The position numbers and the translations under genes are program-made. DNA of 64,000 nucleotides from Rhodospirillales bacterium (GTDB lineage Bacteria > Pseudomonadota > Alphaproteobacteria > ATCC43930 > CGMCC-115725), in contig JAQGIC010000054.1 of the NCBI GenBank assembly GCA_028288725.1, positions 1-64,000 of the forward strand. The letters run 5' to 3'. Within the stretch, counting starts at the first letter, position 1. The number at the start of each line of letters is the position of its first letter. Below the pieces are notes generated by a model that was not told the DNA's origin, ran no database searches, and saw only the letters and a list, made by a program, of their open reading frames with translations. Positions 17,959 to 27,267 of the stretch are shown one piece after another.

Positions 17959-18984
17959 ATGAGTTCGAGCGAACATCCCGACGACGATCGCGACGCGCTT
18001 CGTCGCGGTACGCGGGCCTATCAGGACACCGTGCTGCGGCGCAGCCTCTGGCAATTGGCCAACTCGTTCCTGCCCTTCCTGGCACTCTGCGCACTGATGT
18101 ATCGGACGCTCCCGATCTCCCTGCCGCTGACGCTGGCGCTCGCGGTCGCGGCGGCGGGCTTCGCCGTCCGCATCTTCATCATTCAGCATGACTGCGGCCA
18201 CGGCTCGTTCTTCCGTTCGCGCTGGGCGAACCATGCGGTGGGGGCGCTCTGCAGCCTAATCACGCTGACGCCCTATCTGATGTGGCGGCGCCAGCATGCC
18301 GGCCATCACAGCCACTGGAACAATCTCGATCGCCGGCACTCGGGCTCCGACATCTATTCCGGCTGCCTGACGGTGGCGGAATATCAGCGGCTATCGGGAA
18401 CCCGGCGCTGGCTCTACCAGCTGCTGCAGCACCCCGTCGTCTCCTGGGTCGTGCTGCCGCCGCTGATCTTTCTGCTGCTCTATCGCCTGCCCTTCGATAC
18501 GCCGCGCGCTTGGCGCCGGGAGCGGTGGGCGGTCCACCTGACCAACCTGGCGCTGCTGGCGCTGCTGCTGGGATTGGGCTTCAGCTTCGGTTTCCGCGCG
18601 GTCCTCCTGGTCCAGGGACCGATCATCGTCATCACGGCCATCGCCGGCGTCTGGCTCTTCTCGGTCCAACATCGGTTCGAGGACGCGCTCTGGGCGCGGC
18701 AACCGGCCTGGCATCCCGTCTCCGCATCGCTCGAAGGCAGCTCCTATCTCGAGCTGCCGCGGCTGTTCCAATGGCTCACCGGCAATATCGGCTTCCACCA
18801 CGTGCATCATCTCAATCCGCGCATCCCCAACTACCGGCTCGAAGCCTGTCACCGGGCGACGCCGGTTCTCCAGACCGCCCATGTCATGAAGCCCTGGCAC
18901 GGGTGGAAGGCATGGCGGGCGGCGCTATGGGACGAGCATACCGCGCGCATGGTACCGTTCGCCTCGCGGCGGAGCGGCCTCTAG
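17959..18984 (+). CDS. Membrane fatty acid desaturase
   Basis: About 341 residues with four membrane segments and all three histidine boxes of the diiron desaturases: HDCGH, HAGHHSHW and HHVHH near the C-terminus. The enzyme inserts a double bond into acyl chains of membrane lipids, in the cytoplasmic membrane, using oxygen and reduced ferredoxin or similar. The omega-6/omega-3-like spacing of boxes and the KPWHGW-WR ending fit a Des/DesA-type acyl-lipid desaturase. ATG 17959 has AGGGG about seven bases upstream; ATG 17938 is the alternative. Position of the double bond cannot be read from sequence. Confidence 0.93.
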   Translation: MSSSEHPDDDRDALRRGTRAYQDTVLRRSLWQLANSFLPFLALCALMYRTLPISLPLTLALAVAAAGFAVRIFIIQHDCGHGSFFRSRWANHAVGALCSLITLTPYLMWRRQHAGHHSHWNNLDRRHSGSDIYSGCLTVAEYQRLSGTRRWLYQLLQHPVVSWVVLPPLIFLLLYRLPFDTPRAWRRERWAVHLTNLALLALLLGLGFSFGFRAVLLVQGPIIVITAIAGVWLFSVQHRFEDALWARQPAWHPVSASLEGSSYLELPRLFQWLTGNIGFHHVHHLNPRIPNYRLEACHRATPVLQTAHVMKPWHGWKAWRAALWDEHTARMVPFASRRSGL

Positions 18985-19128
18985 GGGCTTCGATCCTGAA
19001 GATGCATCGGCATCGCTTTGGCGGTTCAGCCGGAACAATGGCCCGGGCTTTCGATCCCATCGAGGGCCGGAGCGTCCGGCTGGCCCTGATCTTGCTATGC
19101 TTCCGCCAGCAGCGGAGTAGCACGAGCA

Positions 19129-20178
19129 ATGATTGCGGAACCGGAACGGATCGTCTTGCTGTCCCAGCGCATCGGGGCGATCGCCAGTCAGAAGATTGCC
19201 CAAATTAACGGCATCACCAGCGAAACCAAGATCCTGGCACTGAATGCACTGATCGAAGCGGCACGGGCGGGCGAGGCCGGCAGAGGCTTTTCCGTCGTTG
19301 CGAACGAGGTCAAGGCCGTGTCGGAGCGGATCATGGAGATCGCCGGTGCGCTGTCGTCGGAACTGGCCGGCTCGATCACCGAACTGACCGATCTGGGGCG
19401 CGCGATGGCCGAACAGGTGCGCGGCCAGCGTCTGGTCGATCAGGCCTTCAACATGATCGAGATCATCGACCGGAATCTCTACGAGCGCTCGTGCGACGTG
19501 CGCTGGTGGGCGACCGATGCGGCCGTCGTCGATGCGCTGGAGACGCCCGGTCCCACCAGCGCCGGCCATGCCGCGCGGCGGTTGGGCGTGATCCTGAAAA
19601 GCTATACCGTCTATCTCGATCTGTGGATCGCCGACGCCCAGGGCCGTGTGATCGCCAATGGCCGACCCGACCGCTATCCGGGCGTCGTCGGCTCCGATGT
19701 CTCGCACGCTCCCTGGTTCCGCGCGGCGATGGACACCCGGACGGGCGACGCTTACGCCGCCATCGATATCGAGGCTGCCCCCGCGATCGAGGGCGCCCAC
19801 GTCGCGACCTACGCCACCGCAGTCCGAACCGGCGGCCAGTCGAACGGCCAGGCGCTGGGCGCGCTCGGCATCTTCTTCGATTGGCAACCCCAGGCGAGCG
19901 GCGTCGTCACCGGCGGACGGCTGAGCGACGAGGAGCGGTCGCGCACCCGCTGCCTGCTGGTCGATGCGCGCCACCGGGTGCTGGCCGCGTCGGACGGCAA
20001 GGGCGTGCTGACCGAGCAGATCCCGCTCGCCATCGCGCGGGGCGCCGCGGATGGTCACTATATCGACAAGAACGGCACCATGGTCGGGTTCGCGCTGACG
20101 CCGGGCTACGAGACCTATCGCGGCCTCGGCTGGTACGGCGTCATCCTGCAGACGCTGCCGACCGCACCGGAGAGCTAA
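19129..20178 (+). CDS. Soluble chemoreceptor-like protein: truncated MCP hairpin followed by a Cache-type domain
   Basis: 349 residues without a membrane segment. Residues 10-70 carry the tip of a methyl-accepting chemotaxis signalling hairpin ([20 protein letters not shown], then [17 protein letters not shown]). From about 110 to the end it is a PDC/Cache-like sensor: [36 protein letters not shown], and a C-terminal [14 protein letters not shown]. So the sensor follows the signalling part, the reverse of ordinary receptors, and the coiled-coil is very short with no HAMP. It may bind CheA/CheW poorly or act through another partner. It overlaps the convergent azlD stop by four bases. Confidence 0.82.
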   Translation: MIAEPERIVLLSQRIGAIASQKIAQINGITSETKILALNALIEAARAGEAGRGFSVVANEVKAVSERIMEIAGALSSELAGSITELTDLGRAMAEQVRGQRLVDQAFNMIEIIDRNLYERSCDVRWWATDAAVVDALETPGPTSAGHAARRLGVILKSYTVYLDLWIADAQGRVIANGRPDRYPGVVGSDVSHAPWFRAAMDTRTGDAYAAIDIEAAPAIEGAHVATYATAVRTGGQSNGQALGALGIFFDWQPQASGVVTGGRLSDEERSRTRCLLVDARHRVLAASDGKGVLTEQIPLAIARGAADGHYIDKNGTMVGFALTPGYETYRGLGWYGVILQTLPTAPES

Positions 20179-20474
20179 AGCAGGCTGGCGGCGATCGCGG
20201 CCCCGGCGAAGCCGGCGGCCAAGGCCGCCCATTCCTTTTTGGTCGCGGCCATGGCCGCGACGGCACCGGCACAGCCGATCAGGCTGGGCCAGCCGCCCTC
20301 CAGAATGCCGGCGGCGGCGAAGGCCACGAACAGATTGCCGGGCGCCAGACGCAGCAGGCGGGGTACCAGCCCGGTCTGGGGCATGGCACCGATCGCCAGA
20401 AAGCCGCCGGCCCGCATGGCATAGGCGGCGATGCCGACCGCGAGGATGGCGGCGTAGACGGGCCAGTCAGACAT
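20175..20474 (-). CDS. azlD: AzlD-family branched-chain amino acid transport subunit
   Basis: 99 residues, three to four membrane helices, with the AzlD pattern [13 protein letters not shown] and [20 protein letters not shown]. It is the small subunit paired with AzlC in export of branched-chain amino acids or analogues. Its start overlaps the end of azlC by eight bases, so the two are translated together. Length is normal for the family. Confidence 0.92.
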   Translation of the reverse strand: MSDWPVYAAILAVGIAAYAMRAGGFLAIGAMPQTGLVPRLLRLAPGNLFVAFAAAGILEGGWPSLIGCAGAVAAMAATKKEWAALAAGFAGAAIAASLL

Positions 20475-21174
20475 CGTCGCCCCGCAATGCGCTCGCCAGC
20501 GTGCCGACGCCGCCGCCGATCAGCATCGCCCAGCTTTGGCCGAGCGTGCCGGCCACGGCCACGCCGACGATCGCCGCGATGGTCCAGGGCAACAGGCTGC
20601 GGAGACCCCGCCACTGGGTCGGCAACAACGAGGCGATGAAGGCGAGCGGCAGGAACGCGGCGGCGATGGCGACGGGCCCATGCGGCGTCAGCGGCGTGGC
20701 ATAGCCGAGCGCGGTCCCGCCGATCCAGCCGATCGCCATCGGCACGCTCGAGCCCAGGAGATAGCCGGCATCGCGCCGCCCCTTCTCGGCCTCGGCCACG
20801 GTCATCAGCCAGGAGGCATCGCCCAGGATCAGCAGGATCGGCAGCATCAGCCGGCGCGGCATGTCGGGAAACAGTTGGCGCAGATGCGCGCTCATCACCA
20901 GATAGCGCGCGTTGGTCGCGGCGCAGGCCAGCATCATCGCCGCGACCGGCGGCGGCAGTGCCCAGAGCCCCAGGGTCACCGCCTGGGCCGTTGCGGAATA
21001 GACCACCGTGCTGAACAGCACCGAGGCCCCGAACCCCAGGCCCAGCCCGCGATAGGCTACCCCCATCACGGCCCCTGCGATCCCGTTGCTGATGATGAAG
21101 GGCAAGGCCGCGATGAAGCCGCGGCGAAATCCCGCCGCGGTGAAGGGCCGGGCGGTGGAGGGAACACTGTTCAT
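20467..21174 (-). CDS. azlC: AzlC-family branched-chain amino acid exporter, large subunit
   Basis: About 235 residues with roughly seven membrane helices; AzlC hallmarks are FRRGFIAALPFIISNGIAGA at the N-terminus, ATAQAVTLGLWA, and NARYLVMSAHLRQLFP. With AzlD it exports branched-chain amino acids across the inner membrane. Several ATG codons are close together (21186, 21180, 21174) and none has a clear ribosome-binding site, so the start is uncertain by a few residues. The upstream region holds an inverted-repeat element at 21240-21344. Confidence 0.92.
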   Translation of the reverse strand: MNSVPSTARPFTAAGFRRGFIAALPFIISNGIAGAVMGVAYRGLGLGFGASVLFSTVVYSATAQAVTLGLWALPPPVAAMMLACAATNARYLVMSAHLRQLFPDMPRRLMLPILLILGDASWLMTVAEAEKGRRDAGYLLGSSVPMAIGWIGGTALGYATPLTPHGPVAIAAAFLPLAFIASLLPTQWRGLRSLLPWTIAAIVGVAVAGTLGQSWAMLIGGGVGTLASALRGDDV

Positions 21175-21239
21175 GGCCATGACCATCAGCCAGAGCGCCC
21201 GGCAGTTCAAGGGGCGGCGCAAATCCTCCCTCAAACCTC

Positions 21240-21344
21240 ATGGCCGGGCTTGACCCGGCCATCCACGCGCTCCCGCTTGGCGCCCATTGCGGCATCGGAA
21301 TCAAATAGCGCGACGGTGTGGATGGCCGGGTCAAGCCCGGCCAT
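21240..21344. repeat. Inverted repeat with GGCCGGG palindromic arms
   Basis: Two perfectly complementary 27-bp arms, 21240-21266 and 21318-21344, flank a 51-bp centre. Each arm is itself a palindrome (ATGGCCGGG, five-base centre, CCCGGCCAT). The element lies between azlC (start 21174) and the end of the SDR gene at 21362, both on the minus strand. It resembles a dispersed intergenic repeat and could also end transcription from the SDR gene. No open frame inside. Confidence 0.85.
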
Positions 21345-21361
21345 AACGGAGAGTTTATTCT

Positions 21362-22162
21362 CTAACCGACGTTGTAGCGCGCGGCCGGGGTGGCGTTCGA
21401 CAGGCGGCCGGACATGGCGCGGCGTGCCGTCTCGAAGGCGTCCCACTCGGCCTGTTCCGGCAGTGCCGGAATGGTGACGATTTCGCCCAGGTCGAGACCG
21501 GCCAGCGCCGCGTCGACCATGTTCTCGGCCGTCATGACCCAGGCTTCCGGCAGGTTGTTGACGGGCAGACCGGCGATGTCCCAGAACTCGGTCGCGGTCG
21601 CCCCCGGCAGCACCGCCTGGACACGCACGCCCTTGCCGGCCAGCTCATGCTGCAGCGACTGGCTGAACGCCAGCACATAGGCCTTGCTGCCGCCATAGAC
21701 GCCATTGAGCGTCTCCGGCGAGATGGCGACGATCGAGGCGATGTTGATGAAGGTGCCGGCGCCGCGGGCGACGAAGCCGGGTGCCGCCGCATAGGTCAAC
21801 CGGGTCAGGGCGCCGACATTGAGCGCGATCATCTCGTCCATCTTGTCGATATCGGAGGCGAGCAGCGGCGCCGTGGCGCCGACGCCGGCATTGTTGACCA
21901 GGAGCGAGATGCTCGCATCGGACTTCAGCACCGCTTCGACCCGGGCCAGGTCCGCCTTATCGTTGAGATCGGCTGCCAGGGTCCGGACCGAGCGGCCGGT
22001 CTCGCTTTCGAGCCGCGCGGCCAGCGCCTGCAGACGCGCCTGATTGCGCGCGACCAGGATCAGGTCGTAGCCGCGCTTGGCCAGCCGATCGGCATAGACC
22101 GCGCCGATGCCCGAGGATGCGCCGGTGATGAGGGCAGTGCCCTTATGTTCGATGGTGCTCAT
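21362..22162 (-). CDS. Short-chain dehydrogenase/reductase
   Basis: 266 residues, classical SDR: NAD(P)-binding TGASSGIG near residue 13, NNAG at about 90, catalytic Ser in NIASI, and YGGSK (Tyr and Lys). Cytoplasmic oxidoreductase of unknown substrate. ATG 22162 has GGGAGA about seven bases upstream and gives the normal short N-terminus MSTIEHKGTALITG. It is divergent from the GlxA-like regulator at 22281, which probably controls it. Confidence 0.93.
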   Translation of the reverse strand: MSTIEHKGTALITGASSGIGAVYADRLAKRGYDLILVARNQARLQALAARLESETGRSVRTLAADLNDKADLARVEAVLKSDASISLLVNNAGVGATAPLLASDIDKMDEMIALNVGALTRLTYAAAPGFVARGAGTFINIASIVAISPETLNGVYGGSKAYVLAFSQSLQHELAGKGVRVQAVLPGATATEFWDIAGLPVNNLPEAWVMTAENMVDAALAGLDLGEIVTIPALPEQAEWDAFETARRAMSGRLSNATPAARYNVG

Positions 22163-22217
22163 GTTTCGTCTCCCAAAGGCCGACGGGATGCCGGTGTCTC
22201 TGGAGGAAAAGGTAGGC

Positions 22218-22246
22218 TTGCGGACTTGCGTCTCAAATGTCATATA
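22218..22246 (+). promoter_or_regulatory. Candidate promoter of the GlxA-like regulator
   Basis: TTGCGG (22218-22223) and CATATA (22241-22246) with 17-base spacing, ending 34 bases before the likely start at 22281. It lies in the short divergent gap with the SDR gene, where an operator shared by both is expected; ATGTC/GACAT half-sites flank the -10 region. Confidence 0.45.
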
Positions 22247-22280
22247 TACGGCGTTTTAGGACATCACGATGGAGGCGATC

Positions 22281-23222
22281 ATGCAACGCATCGGATTCAT
22301 CGTGTTTCCCGGCTATCAGGTGATGAGTTTCGCCGTCATTTCGGTGTTCGAGTTCGCCAACCTCCAGGCCGGGGCGCCGCTGTACGGCATCCAACTGCTG
22401 TCGGAGACCGGCGGGCCGATCCGCACCTCGATCGGCATCGATGTCGAGACCGCGCCGTTCGACGAGACGCCGTTCGACACGCTGATCGTCGGCGGCGGTG
22501 CGGAGATCGAGCCTTCCACGCCGGGTCTGGTCGAATTCGTCCGCCAGGCGCCCGCCCGCCATCGGCGGGTCGCCGCCACCTGCACCGGCGCGTTCGTCCT
22601 GGCCGAGGCCGGGCTCTTAGACGGACGGCGGGCGACGACGCACTGGTTTCACGCGCGCCAGCTGCAGGCGCAGTTCCCGAAGGTGAAGATGGAAGAGGAC
22701 CGCATCTTCATCAACGACGGGCCGATCTGGACCTCGGCCGGCATGACCGCCGGCATCGATCTGGCGCTGGCCATGGTCGAGCAGGACCTGGGCGCCGACC
22801 TCGCGCGGGCGGTCGCGAAAAAGCTGGTGGTCTATCACCGGCGCGCCGGCGGCCAGTCGCAATTTTCGGCACTCTTGGAACTGGACCCCAAGTCCGACCG
22901 GATCCAGAGCGCGCTCGCCTATGCCCGGAACAATCTGCACACGCCGCTCTCGGTCGCGCAATTGGCCGATGCCGCCCGGCTCAGCCCGCGCCAGTTCAGC
23001 CGCGCGTTTCATGCCGAAACCGGCCAGTCGCCGGCCAAGGCGGTCGAACACCTGCGCATCGAGGCGGCCCGCCTGATGATGGAGCAGACCCGGCACCCGA
23101 TCGACATCGTGGCCCGGCAGACCGGCTTCGCCGACCGCGACCGGATGCGCCGCGCCTTCCTGCGCGCCTTCGGCCAACCGCCCCAGGTGATCCGGCGCAA
23201 TGCGCGGAACCAAGCAGCGTAA
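22281..23222 (+). CDS. GlxA-type transcriptional regulator (DJ-1/PfpI domain plus AraC HTH)
   Basis: 313 residues. The N-terminal 180 residues are a class I glutamine-amidotransferase-like (DJ-1/PfpI) domain with IVGGGAEIEP and the elbow ATCTGAFVLAEAGLLDGR; the C-terminal part is AraC HTH (LSVAQLADAARLSPRQFSRA, then HPIDIVARQTGFADRDRMRR). Such proteins sense small nitrogenous or carbonyl metabolites. I prefer ATG 22281, with GGAGG five bases upstream, over ATG 22269. Divergent from the SDR gene, likely its regulator. Confidence 0.93.
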   Translation: MQRIGFIVFPGYQVMSFAVISVFEFANLQAGAPLYGIQLLSETGGPIRTSIGIDVETAPFDETPFDTLIVGGGAEIEPSTPGLVEFVRQAPARHRRVAATCTGAFVLAEAGLLDGRRATTHWFHARQLQAQFPKVKMEEDRIFINDGPIWTSAGMTAGIDLALAMVEQDLGADLARAVAKKLVVYHRRAGGQSQFSALLELDPKSDRIQSALAYARNNLHTPLSVAQLADAARLSPRQFSRAFHAETGQSPAKAVEHLRIEAARLMMEQTRHPIDIVARQTGFADRDRMRRAFLRAFGQPPQVIRRNARNQAA

Positions 23223-23239
23223 GCGCATTCGGCGGCCCG

Positions 23240-24583
23240 TCAAGGCCGGCGGCCGTCAGCCTTGTCACCCGCCGCTATTGCCGCTTTGAACTGGCTCGGC
23301 GTCGATCCGACCACGCGACGGAATGCCGAGGCGAGATGGCTTGAACTGCTGAAGCCGACGGAAAACGCAACCTCGGTGATCGTCAGGCCGGAATCGAGCA
23401 GGAGCCTCTTGGCCAGTTCGACCCGACGGAGCAGAATCCAACGGTGCGGCGGCATCCCGGTCGATCGCCGGAACGCCTCGCTGAAGTAGCTCTGCGACAG
23501 GCCCGCGACGGCGGCCAGTTCCGCCAGCGGCAGCGCTTCGTAAAGCCGGGTCTCGATATGCTCTGTCACCCGGCGCAGGATCCTGGGGGCCAGCCCGGAA
23601 GACAGGTCCCGGTCTCGCCTCGAGGGCGCAAGAGAGTCGGTTCTCAGCCACCGCGGCCGGACGTGGGCTTCGCCGCCGGAATGGCGCCGCCAAGCGTGGG
23701 ATGCCGGTTGCGGCGGCGTGATCAGGACGTGCCAGGCCTCGGCGCCGTCGTGGCGGGTCAGGATCGTGGCGAAATCCGTGTCGATCGTCTTGGCCACCAG
23801 GCCCGGCGCCGGATCGAACAGGCTCCAGATCCCGACACCCTGCCGCAGCCGCTCGCAATCGAGCCCCAGCGCCGCCCGGGCACGCCGATCCGCCCCGGCC
23901 ACCCGGTGATCCCGATCGACCGCGAGCAGTCCCGCCCGGTGATGCTCGCCCGGCGGCGCGCAGAGCACGATCCAGCAGGTGTCGAAGCGCGTCCGGAACT
24001 GGCGCTGCTCGATCGACCGCGCCGTTGTCTGTGCCAGGCCGAGCGCGAGGTCGGCGCCGTCGAGCGTGTTGGTTTGCGAGGCGAGACAGAGATTGGCAAC
24101 CAGGGCCGCGTCGGTATCGAACAGCGGTACGCCGATACAAGTAGACGCCTTATGCCGACGTCGGAAGTGCTCGCTCCGCCGCACGATCAGCGGCCGTTCT
24201 TCGACGATGGCGGTGCCGATGCCGTTGCTGCCTTCGATCGCCTCCGACCAGATCGCGCCGGACCAAGCCCCATGCCGACGCAACTCGCCCGCATCGGCCT
24301 CGCGGGCGCGGTGGTCGAGCACGACGGCGTCGCGATCGGCGATCATGATCGTGCATCGTGCCGGCTCGACCATCGCGTAGAGACGGTCCAGGTCCTCGTC
24401 GGCGTTGCGCAGCAGCGGCATCAGCGCGTCCCGCGCGTGACGGATCTCGTCGAGGGTGAGGAGCTGTGGCGCCCCGCCGCCATCCGGATCGAGCCGATGA
24501 TCGGTGCGACAGCGTTGCCAGGATTGGGCGATCTCCACGTCGTTCTGACTGACGGTACGCCCCGCCCTGTCATCGGTCGTCAT
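23240..24583 (-). CDS. GAF-domain AraC-family regulator with AcoR-like N-terminus
   Basis: 447 residues. The first 190 residues resemble the sensor part of AcoR-type sigma-54 activators (IAQSWQRCRTDHRLDP, then GSNGIGTAIVEERPLIVRRS and EHFRRRHKASTCIGVPLFD), but the AAA+ domain is missing; the C-terminal 100 residues are AraC HTH (LPLAELAAVAGLSQSYFSEA, LTITEVAFSVGFSSSSHLAS). A PAS-like stretch lies between. ATG 24583 is used because it immediately precedes the conserved sensor start; the ribosome-binding site is weak. It is divergent from the chemoreceptor at 24831. Confidence 0.87.
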   Translation of the reverse strand: MTTDDRAGRTVSQNDVEIAQSWQRCRTDHRLDPDGGGAPQLLTLDEIRHARDALMPLLRNADEDLDRLYAMVEPARCTIMIADRDAVVLDHRAREADAGELRRHGAWSGAIWSEAIEGSNGIGTAIVEERPLIVRRSEHFRRRHKASTCIGVPLFDTDAALVANLCLASQTNTLDGADLALGLAQTTARSIEQRQFRTRFDTCWIVLCAPPGEHHRAGLLAVDRDHRVAGADRRARAALGLDCERLRQGVGIWSLFDPAPGLVAKTIDTDFATILTRHDGAEAWHVLITPPQPASHAWRRHSGGEAHVRPRWLRTDSLAPSRRDRDLSSGLAPRILRRVTEHIETRLYEALPLAELAAVAGLSQSYFSEAFRRSTGMPPHRWILLRRVELAKRLLLDSGLTITEVAFSVGFSSSSHLASAFRRVVGSTPSQFKAAIAAGDKADGRRP

Positions 24584-24830
24584 AAGCTGCTCTCGTGGTC
24601 TGTCCGGGTGCATCGCCCAAGGCGGGCCTGGGGAGCGCACCGGGTCCGAATAAGTCCGGCCGGGCGGGGCGACAATCTGACGGATCGTCACGCCCGCGCG
24701 ATTTCCGGATTTTTCTGCTGGTCCCGGACGAGTTTGACATCGCCGACGGGGGCGCTGCGACAAACTGGCGTGGTACCGCCTCCGTCGGCCACAGCGGCGG
24801 TTCGCTCCGTATACGCAAAGGAATCAGCCC

Positions 24831-26522
24831 GTGCTCCCGTCGTTCAAGAACATGACAATCAAGGCGAAGGTGATCGCCGCCTTCGGCGCCGTGCTAGCCG
24901 TCACCATGGCCCTGGGCCTCTTCGCCCTCCTGCGGCTCGCCGAAGTCAACGACCAGGCTGCGGAGATCCGCAACAACTGGCTGCCGGGCACGCGCGTGGT
25001 CGGCGAGCTCTCGGACAAGACCGAGCGCTACCGGATCGCGGAGGCGAGCTATGTCATGGCACCGACCGCGGAGCAGAGGGCGACCGCGGAACGGAATCTG
25101 GCGGACCTTGCCGAAGCGCGTGACAAGGCCTGGGCGGCCTACGAACCGTTTATCGACCCGGGCGCCGAGCGCCGACTCGCCGATGACTTCCTGCGCGCTT
25201 GGGCCACCTACCGCGACGCTGGCGCGAAGCTCCAATCGCTGGTGCGGGATGGCAAGCGAGACGAAGCGGCAGCCTTCTTCATGAACGACATGCGAGACCT
25301 GCTCAATGGCGTCCGCGACACGCTGGCAAAGGATATCGCCCTGAATACGGCTGGTGGCCAGAACGCGGCCGACCGGGGCGCGGAGATCTACGCCTCGGCC
25401 CGGACGCTGGTCATCGCGGCGCTCGCGCTGGCCGCGGCCATCTGCGTGTTCTGCGGCGTCATGATCGTGCTCGGCGTGTCCAAGCCGATCACGGCGATGA
25501 CCGGTGCGATGAAGCGGCTCGCGGAGCGCGACATGGCGGCCGAGATCGTCGGCCTCGGCCGGGGCGACGAGATCGGCCGCATGGCCGATGCCGTCCAGGT
25601 CTTCAAGGAGGGCATGATCGAGGCCGATCGCCTGGCGGCCGAGCAGGCGGCCGAGCGGCAGGTGAAGGAGAAGCGCACGGCGACGCTCGAGGCGTTGACC
25701 CGGAGCTTCGAGGCGAAGGTCGGGCAACTCACGTCGGCGCTGTCCTCGGCGGCGACCGAGATGGAGGCGACCGCCCAATCGATGAGCGCCACGGCCGAGC
25801 AGACGAACCAGCAGTCGATGACCGTGGCCTCGGCCGCCGAACAGACGGCGGCGAACGTGCAGACCGTCGCGACGGCCGCCGAGGAGCTGTCGTGCTCGAT
25901 CCAGGAGATCGGGCGGCAGGTGGCGCAATCCACGAAGATCGCCGACGACGCCGTCGACGCGGCGAAACGTACGGATGCCGTCGTGCAGAGCCTGGCCGAG
26001 GGCGCCCAGAAGATCGGTGACGTCGTGAAGCTCATCCAGGACATCGCCGGGCAGACGAACCTGCTGGCCTTGAACGCGACGATCGAAGCCGCGCGCGCGG
26101 GCGACGCCGGCAAGGGCTTCGCGGTCGTGGCCTCCGAGGTCAAGGCGCTGGCGAACCAGACCAGCCGGGCGACCGACGAGATCTCCGGCCAGATCGCACG
26201 GATCCAGCAGGCAACGCATCAGGCGGTCGAGGCGATCCGCGGCATCGGCGCCACGATCGGCGAGGTCAGCCAGGTCGCCGCCGCGATCGCCGCCGCCGTG
26301 GAGGAACAGGGCGCCGCGACCCGGGAGATCGCGCGCAACGTCCAGCAGGCGGCTCAAGGCACGCAGGAGGTGACGAGCAACATCGCCGGCGTGAAAGAGG
26401 CCGCCGCCACGACCGGCGCCGCGGCGGCCCAGGTCCTGGGTGCCGCAGGCGATCTGTCTCAGCAGTCGAGCGAGCTTGCGACCGAGGTCGACGGGTTCCT
26501 CGCCGGGGTCAAGGCCGCCTGA
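24831..26522 (+). CDS. Methyl-accepting chemotaxis protein
   Basis: 563 residues. Membrane segment at about 12-32, a 150-residue four-helix-bundle periplasmic sensor, second membrane segment at about 185-210, HAMP ([20 protein letters not shown]), and a complete signalling domain with the conserved tip [35 protein letters not shown] (in two parts). It reports ligand binding to CheA/CheW. GTG 24831 is preceded by AAAGGA at eight bases. The C-terminus lacks an obvious CheR pentapeptide. A PAS protein gene begins 17 bases downstream and is probably co-transcribed. Confidence 0.96.
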   Translation: MLPSFKNMTIKAKVIAAFGAVLAVTMALGLFALLRLAEVNDQAAEIRNNWLPGTRVVGELSDKTERYRIAEASYVMAPTAEQRATAERNLADLAEARDKAWAAYEPFIDPGAERRLADDFLRAWATYRDAGAKLQSLVRDGKRDEAAAFFMNDMRDLLNGVRDTLAKDIALNTAGGQNAADRGAEIYASARTLVIAALALAAAICVFCGVMIVLGVSKPITAMTGAMKRLAERDMAAEIVGLGRGDEIGRMADAVQVFKEGMIEADRLAAEQAAERQVKEKRTATLEALTRSFEAKVGQLTSALSSAATEMEATAQSMSATAEQTNQQSMTVASAAEQTAANVQTVATAAEELSCSIQEIGRQVAQSTKIADDAVDAAKRTDAVVQSLAEGAQKIGDVVKLIQDIAGQTNLLALNATIEAARAGDAGKGFAVVASEVKALANQTSRATDEISGQIARIQQATHQAVEAIRGIGATIGEVSQVAAAIAAAVEEQGAATREIARNVQQAAQGTQEVTSNIAGVKEAAATTGAAAAQVLGAAGDLSQQSSELATEVDGFLAGVKAA

Positions 26523-26539
26523 ACCCGGGGTTCCAGCCG

Positions 26540-27067
26540 ATGTCGTTTGCCCGGTTCTGTGCCGACCTTGCGTCGGAGCGCCTGCGCACGGTCGCCGCGC
26601 ACTGGTCGGCCGCCAAGGGGGACCGGCGGATGCCGGCCTGGGGGAACATCGACCCGGTCATGCTGGGGTCGCAGCTGCCGATCGTCTGGTCGTGGAGATA
26701 TGACGCGGCTTCCGACCGGTTCGTCGGGCGGCTGGCGGGCGAGGAGATCAACCAGGTCCTCGGGCGAAGTCTCCGCGGGGCGCCGATGGAGGCGGTCTTC
26801 ATCGGCAGTCAGTACGAGCGCCTGTTCGAAAAATACAAGCGCATCGTGTCCGGTCCCTCGGTCATGCGCCAGCGCGGCTGCGTCTTCCGCCTTGCCGGGC
26901 GGCTGGGCTTTGGCGAAAAGATCCTTCTGCCGCTGTCCGCCGACGGCGTCCGCGTCGACGGCGTTTTCGGCGCCGCGGCCTATCGGCCCTGGTCGAACGG
27001 CTCTGCCGAACACGCCCTCAATGGTGAGGGCATCGCAGAAGAGCTGGTCTTCCAGACGCTCGATTGA
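26540..27067 (+). CDS. PAS_5-type sensory protein
   Basis: 175 residues matching the stand-alone PAS_5 (PF07310) pattern common in alphaproteobacteria: a start with HWSAAKGDRRMPAWGNIDPV, then LGSQLPIVWSWRYD, FVGRLAGEEINQVLGR and a late GEKILLPLSADG. No output domain, signal peptide or membrane segment. It lies 17 bases after the chemoreceptor, so it may modulate that receptor or the Che pathway; this is inference from position only. Confidence 0.8.
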   Translation: MSFARFCADLASERLRTVAAHWSAAKGDRRMPAWGNIDPVMLGSQLPIVWSWRYDAASDRFVGRLAGEEINQVLGRSLRGAPMEAVFIGSQYERLFEKYKRIVSGPSVMRQRGCVFRLAGRLGFGEKILLPLSADGVRVDGVFGAAAYRPWSNGSAEHALNGEGIAEELVFQTLD

Positions 27068-27267
27068 CGGGTTCGACCGACCGTATAAGGCAAGATTACC
27101 GAATTGTATGCTCTCGGACACGGCGGAACAACGTGGCCGCCCCTATCTTCGCTTGATCGGCGCCCGGACGTTTTTCTATTCCGATGGGAAACGGTCGCCG
27201 AAAATGCCGGAACAAATGCCTCCCGCGCGGGGCTATTTCCTATGGGCATGGCAAAGGAGGAGGAAGC

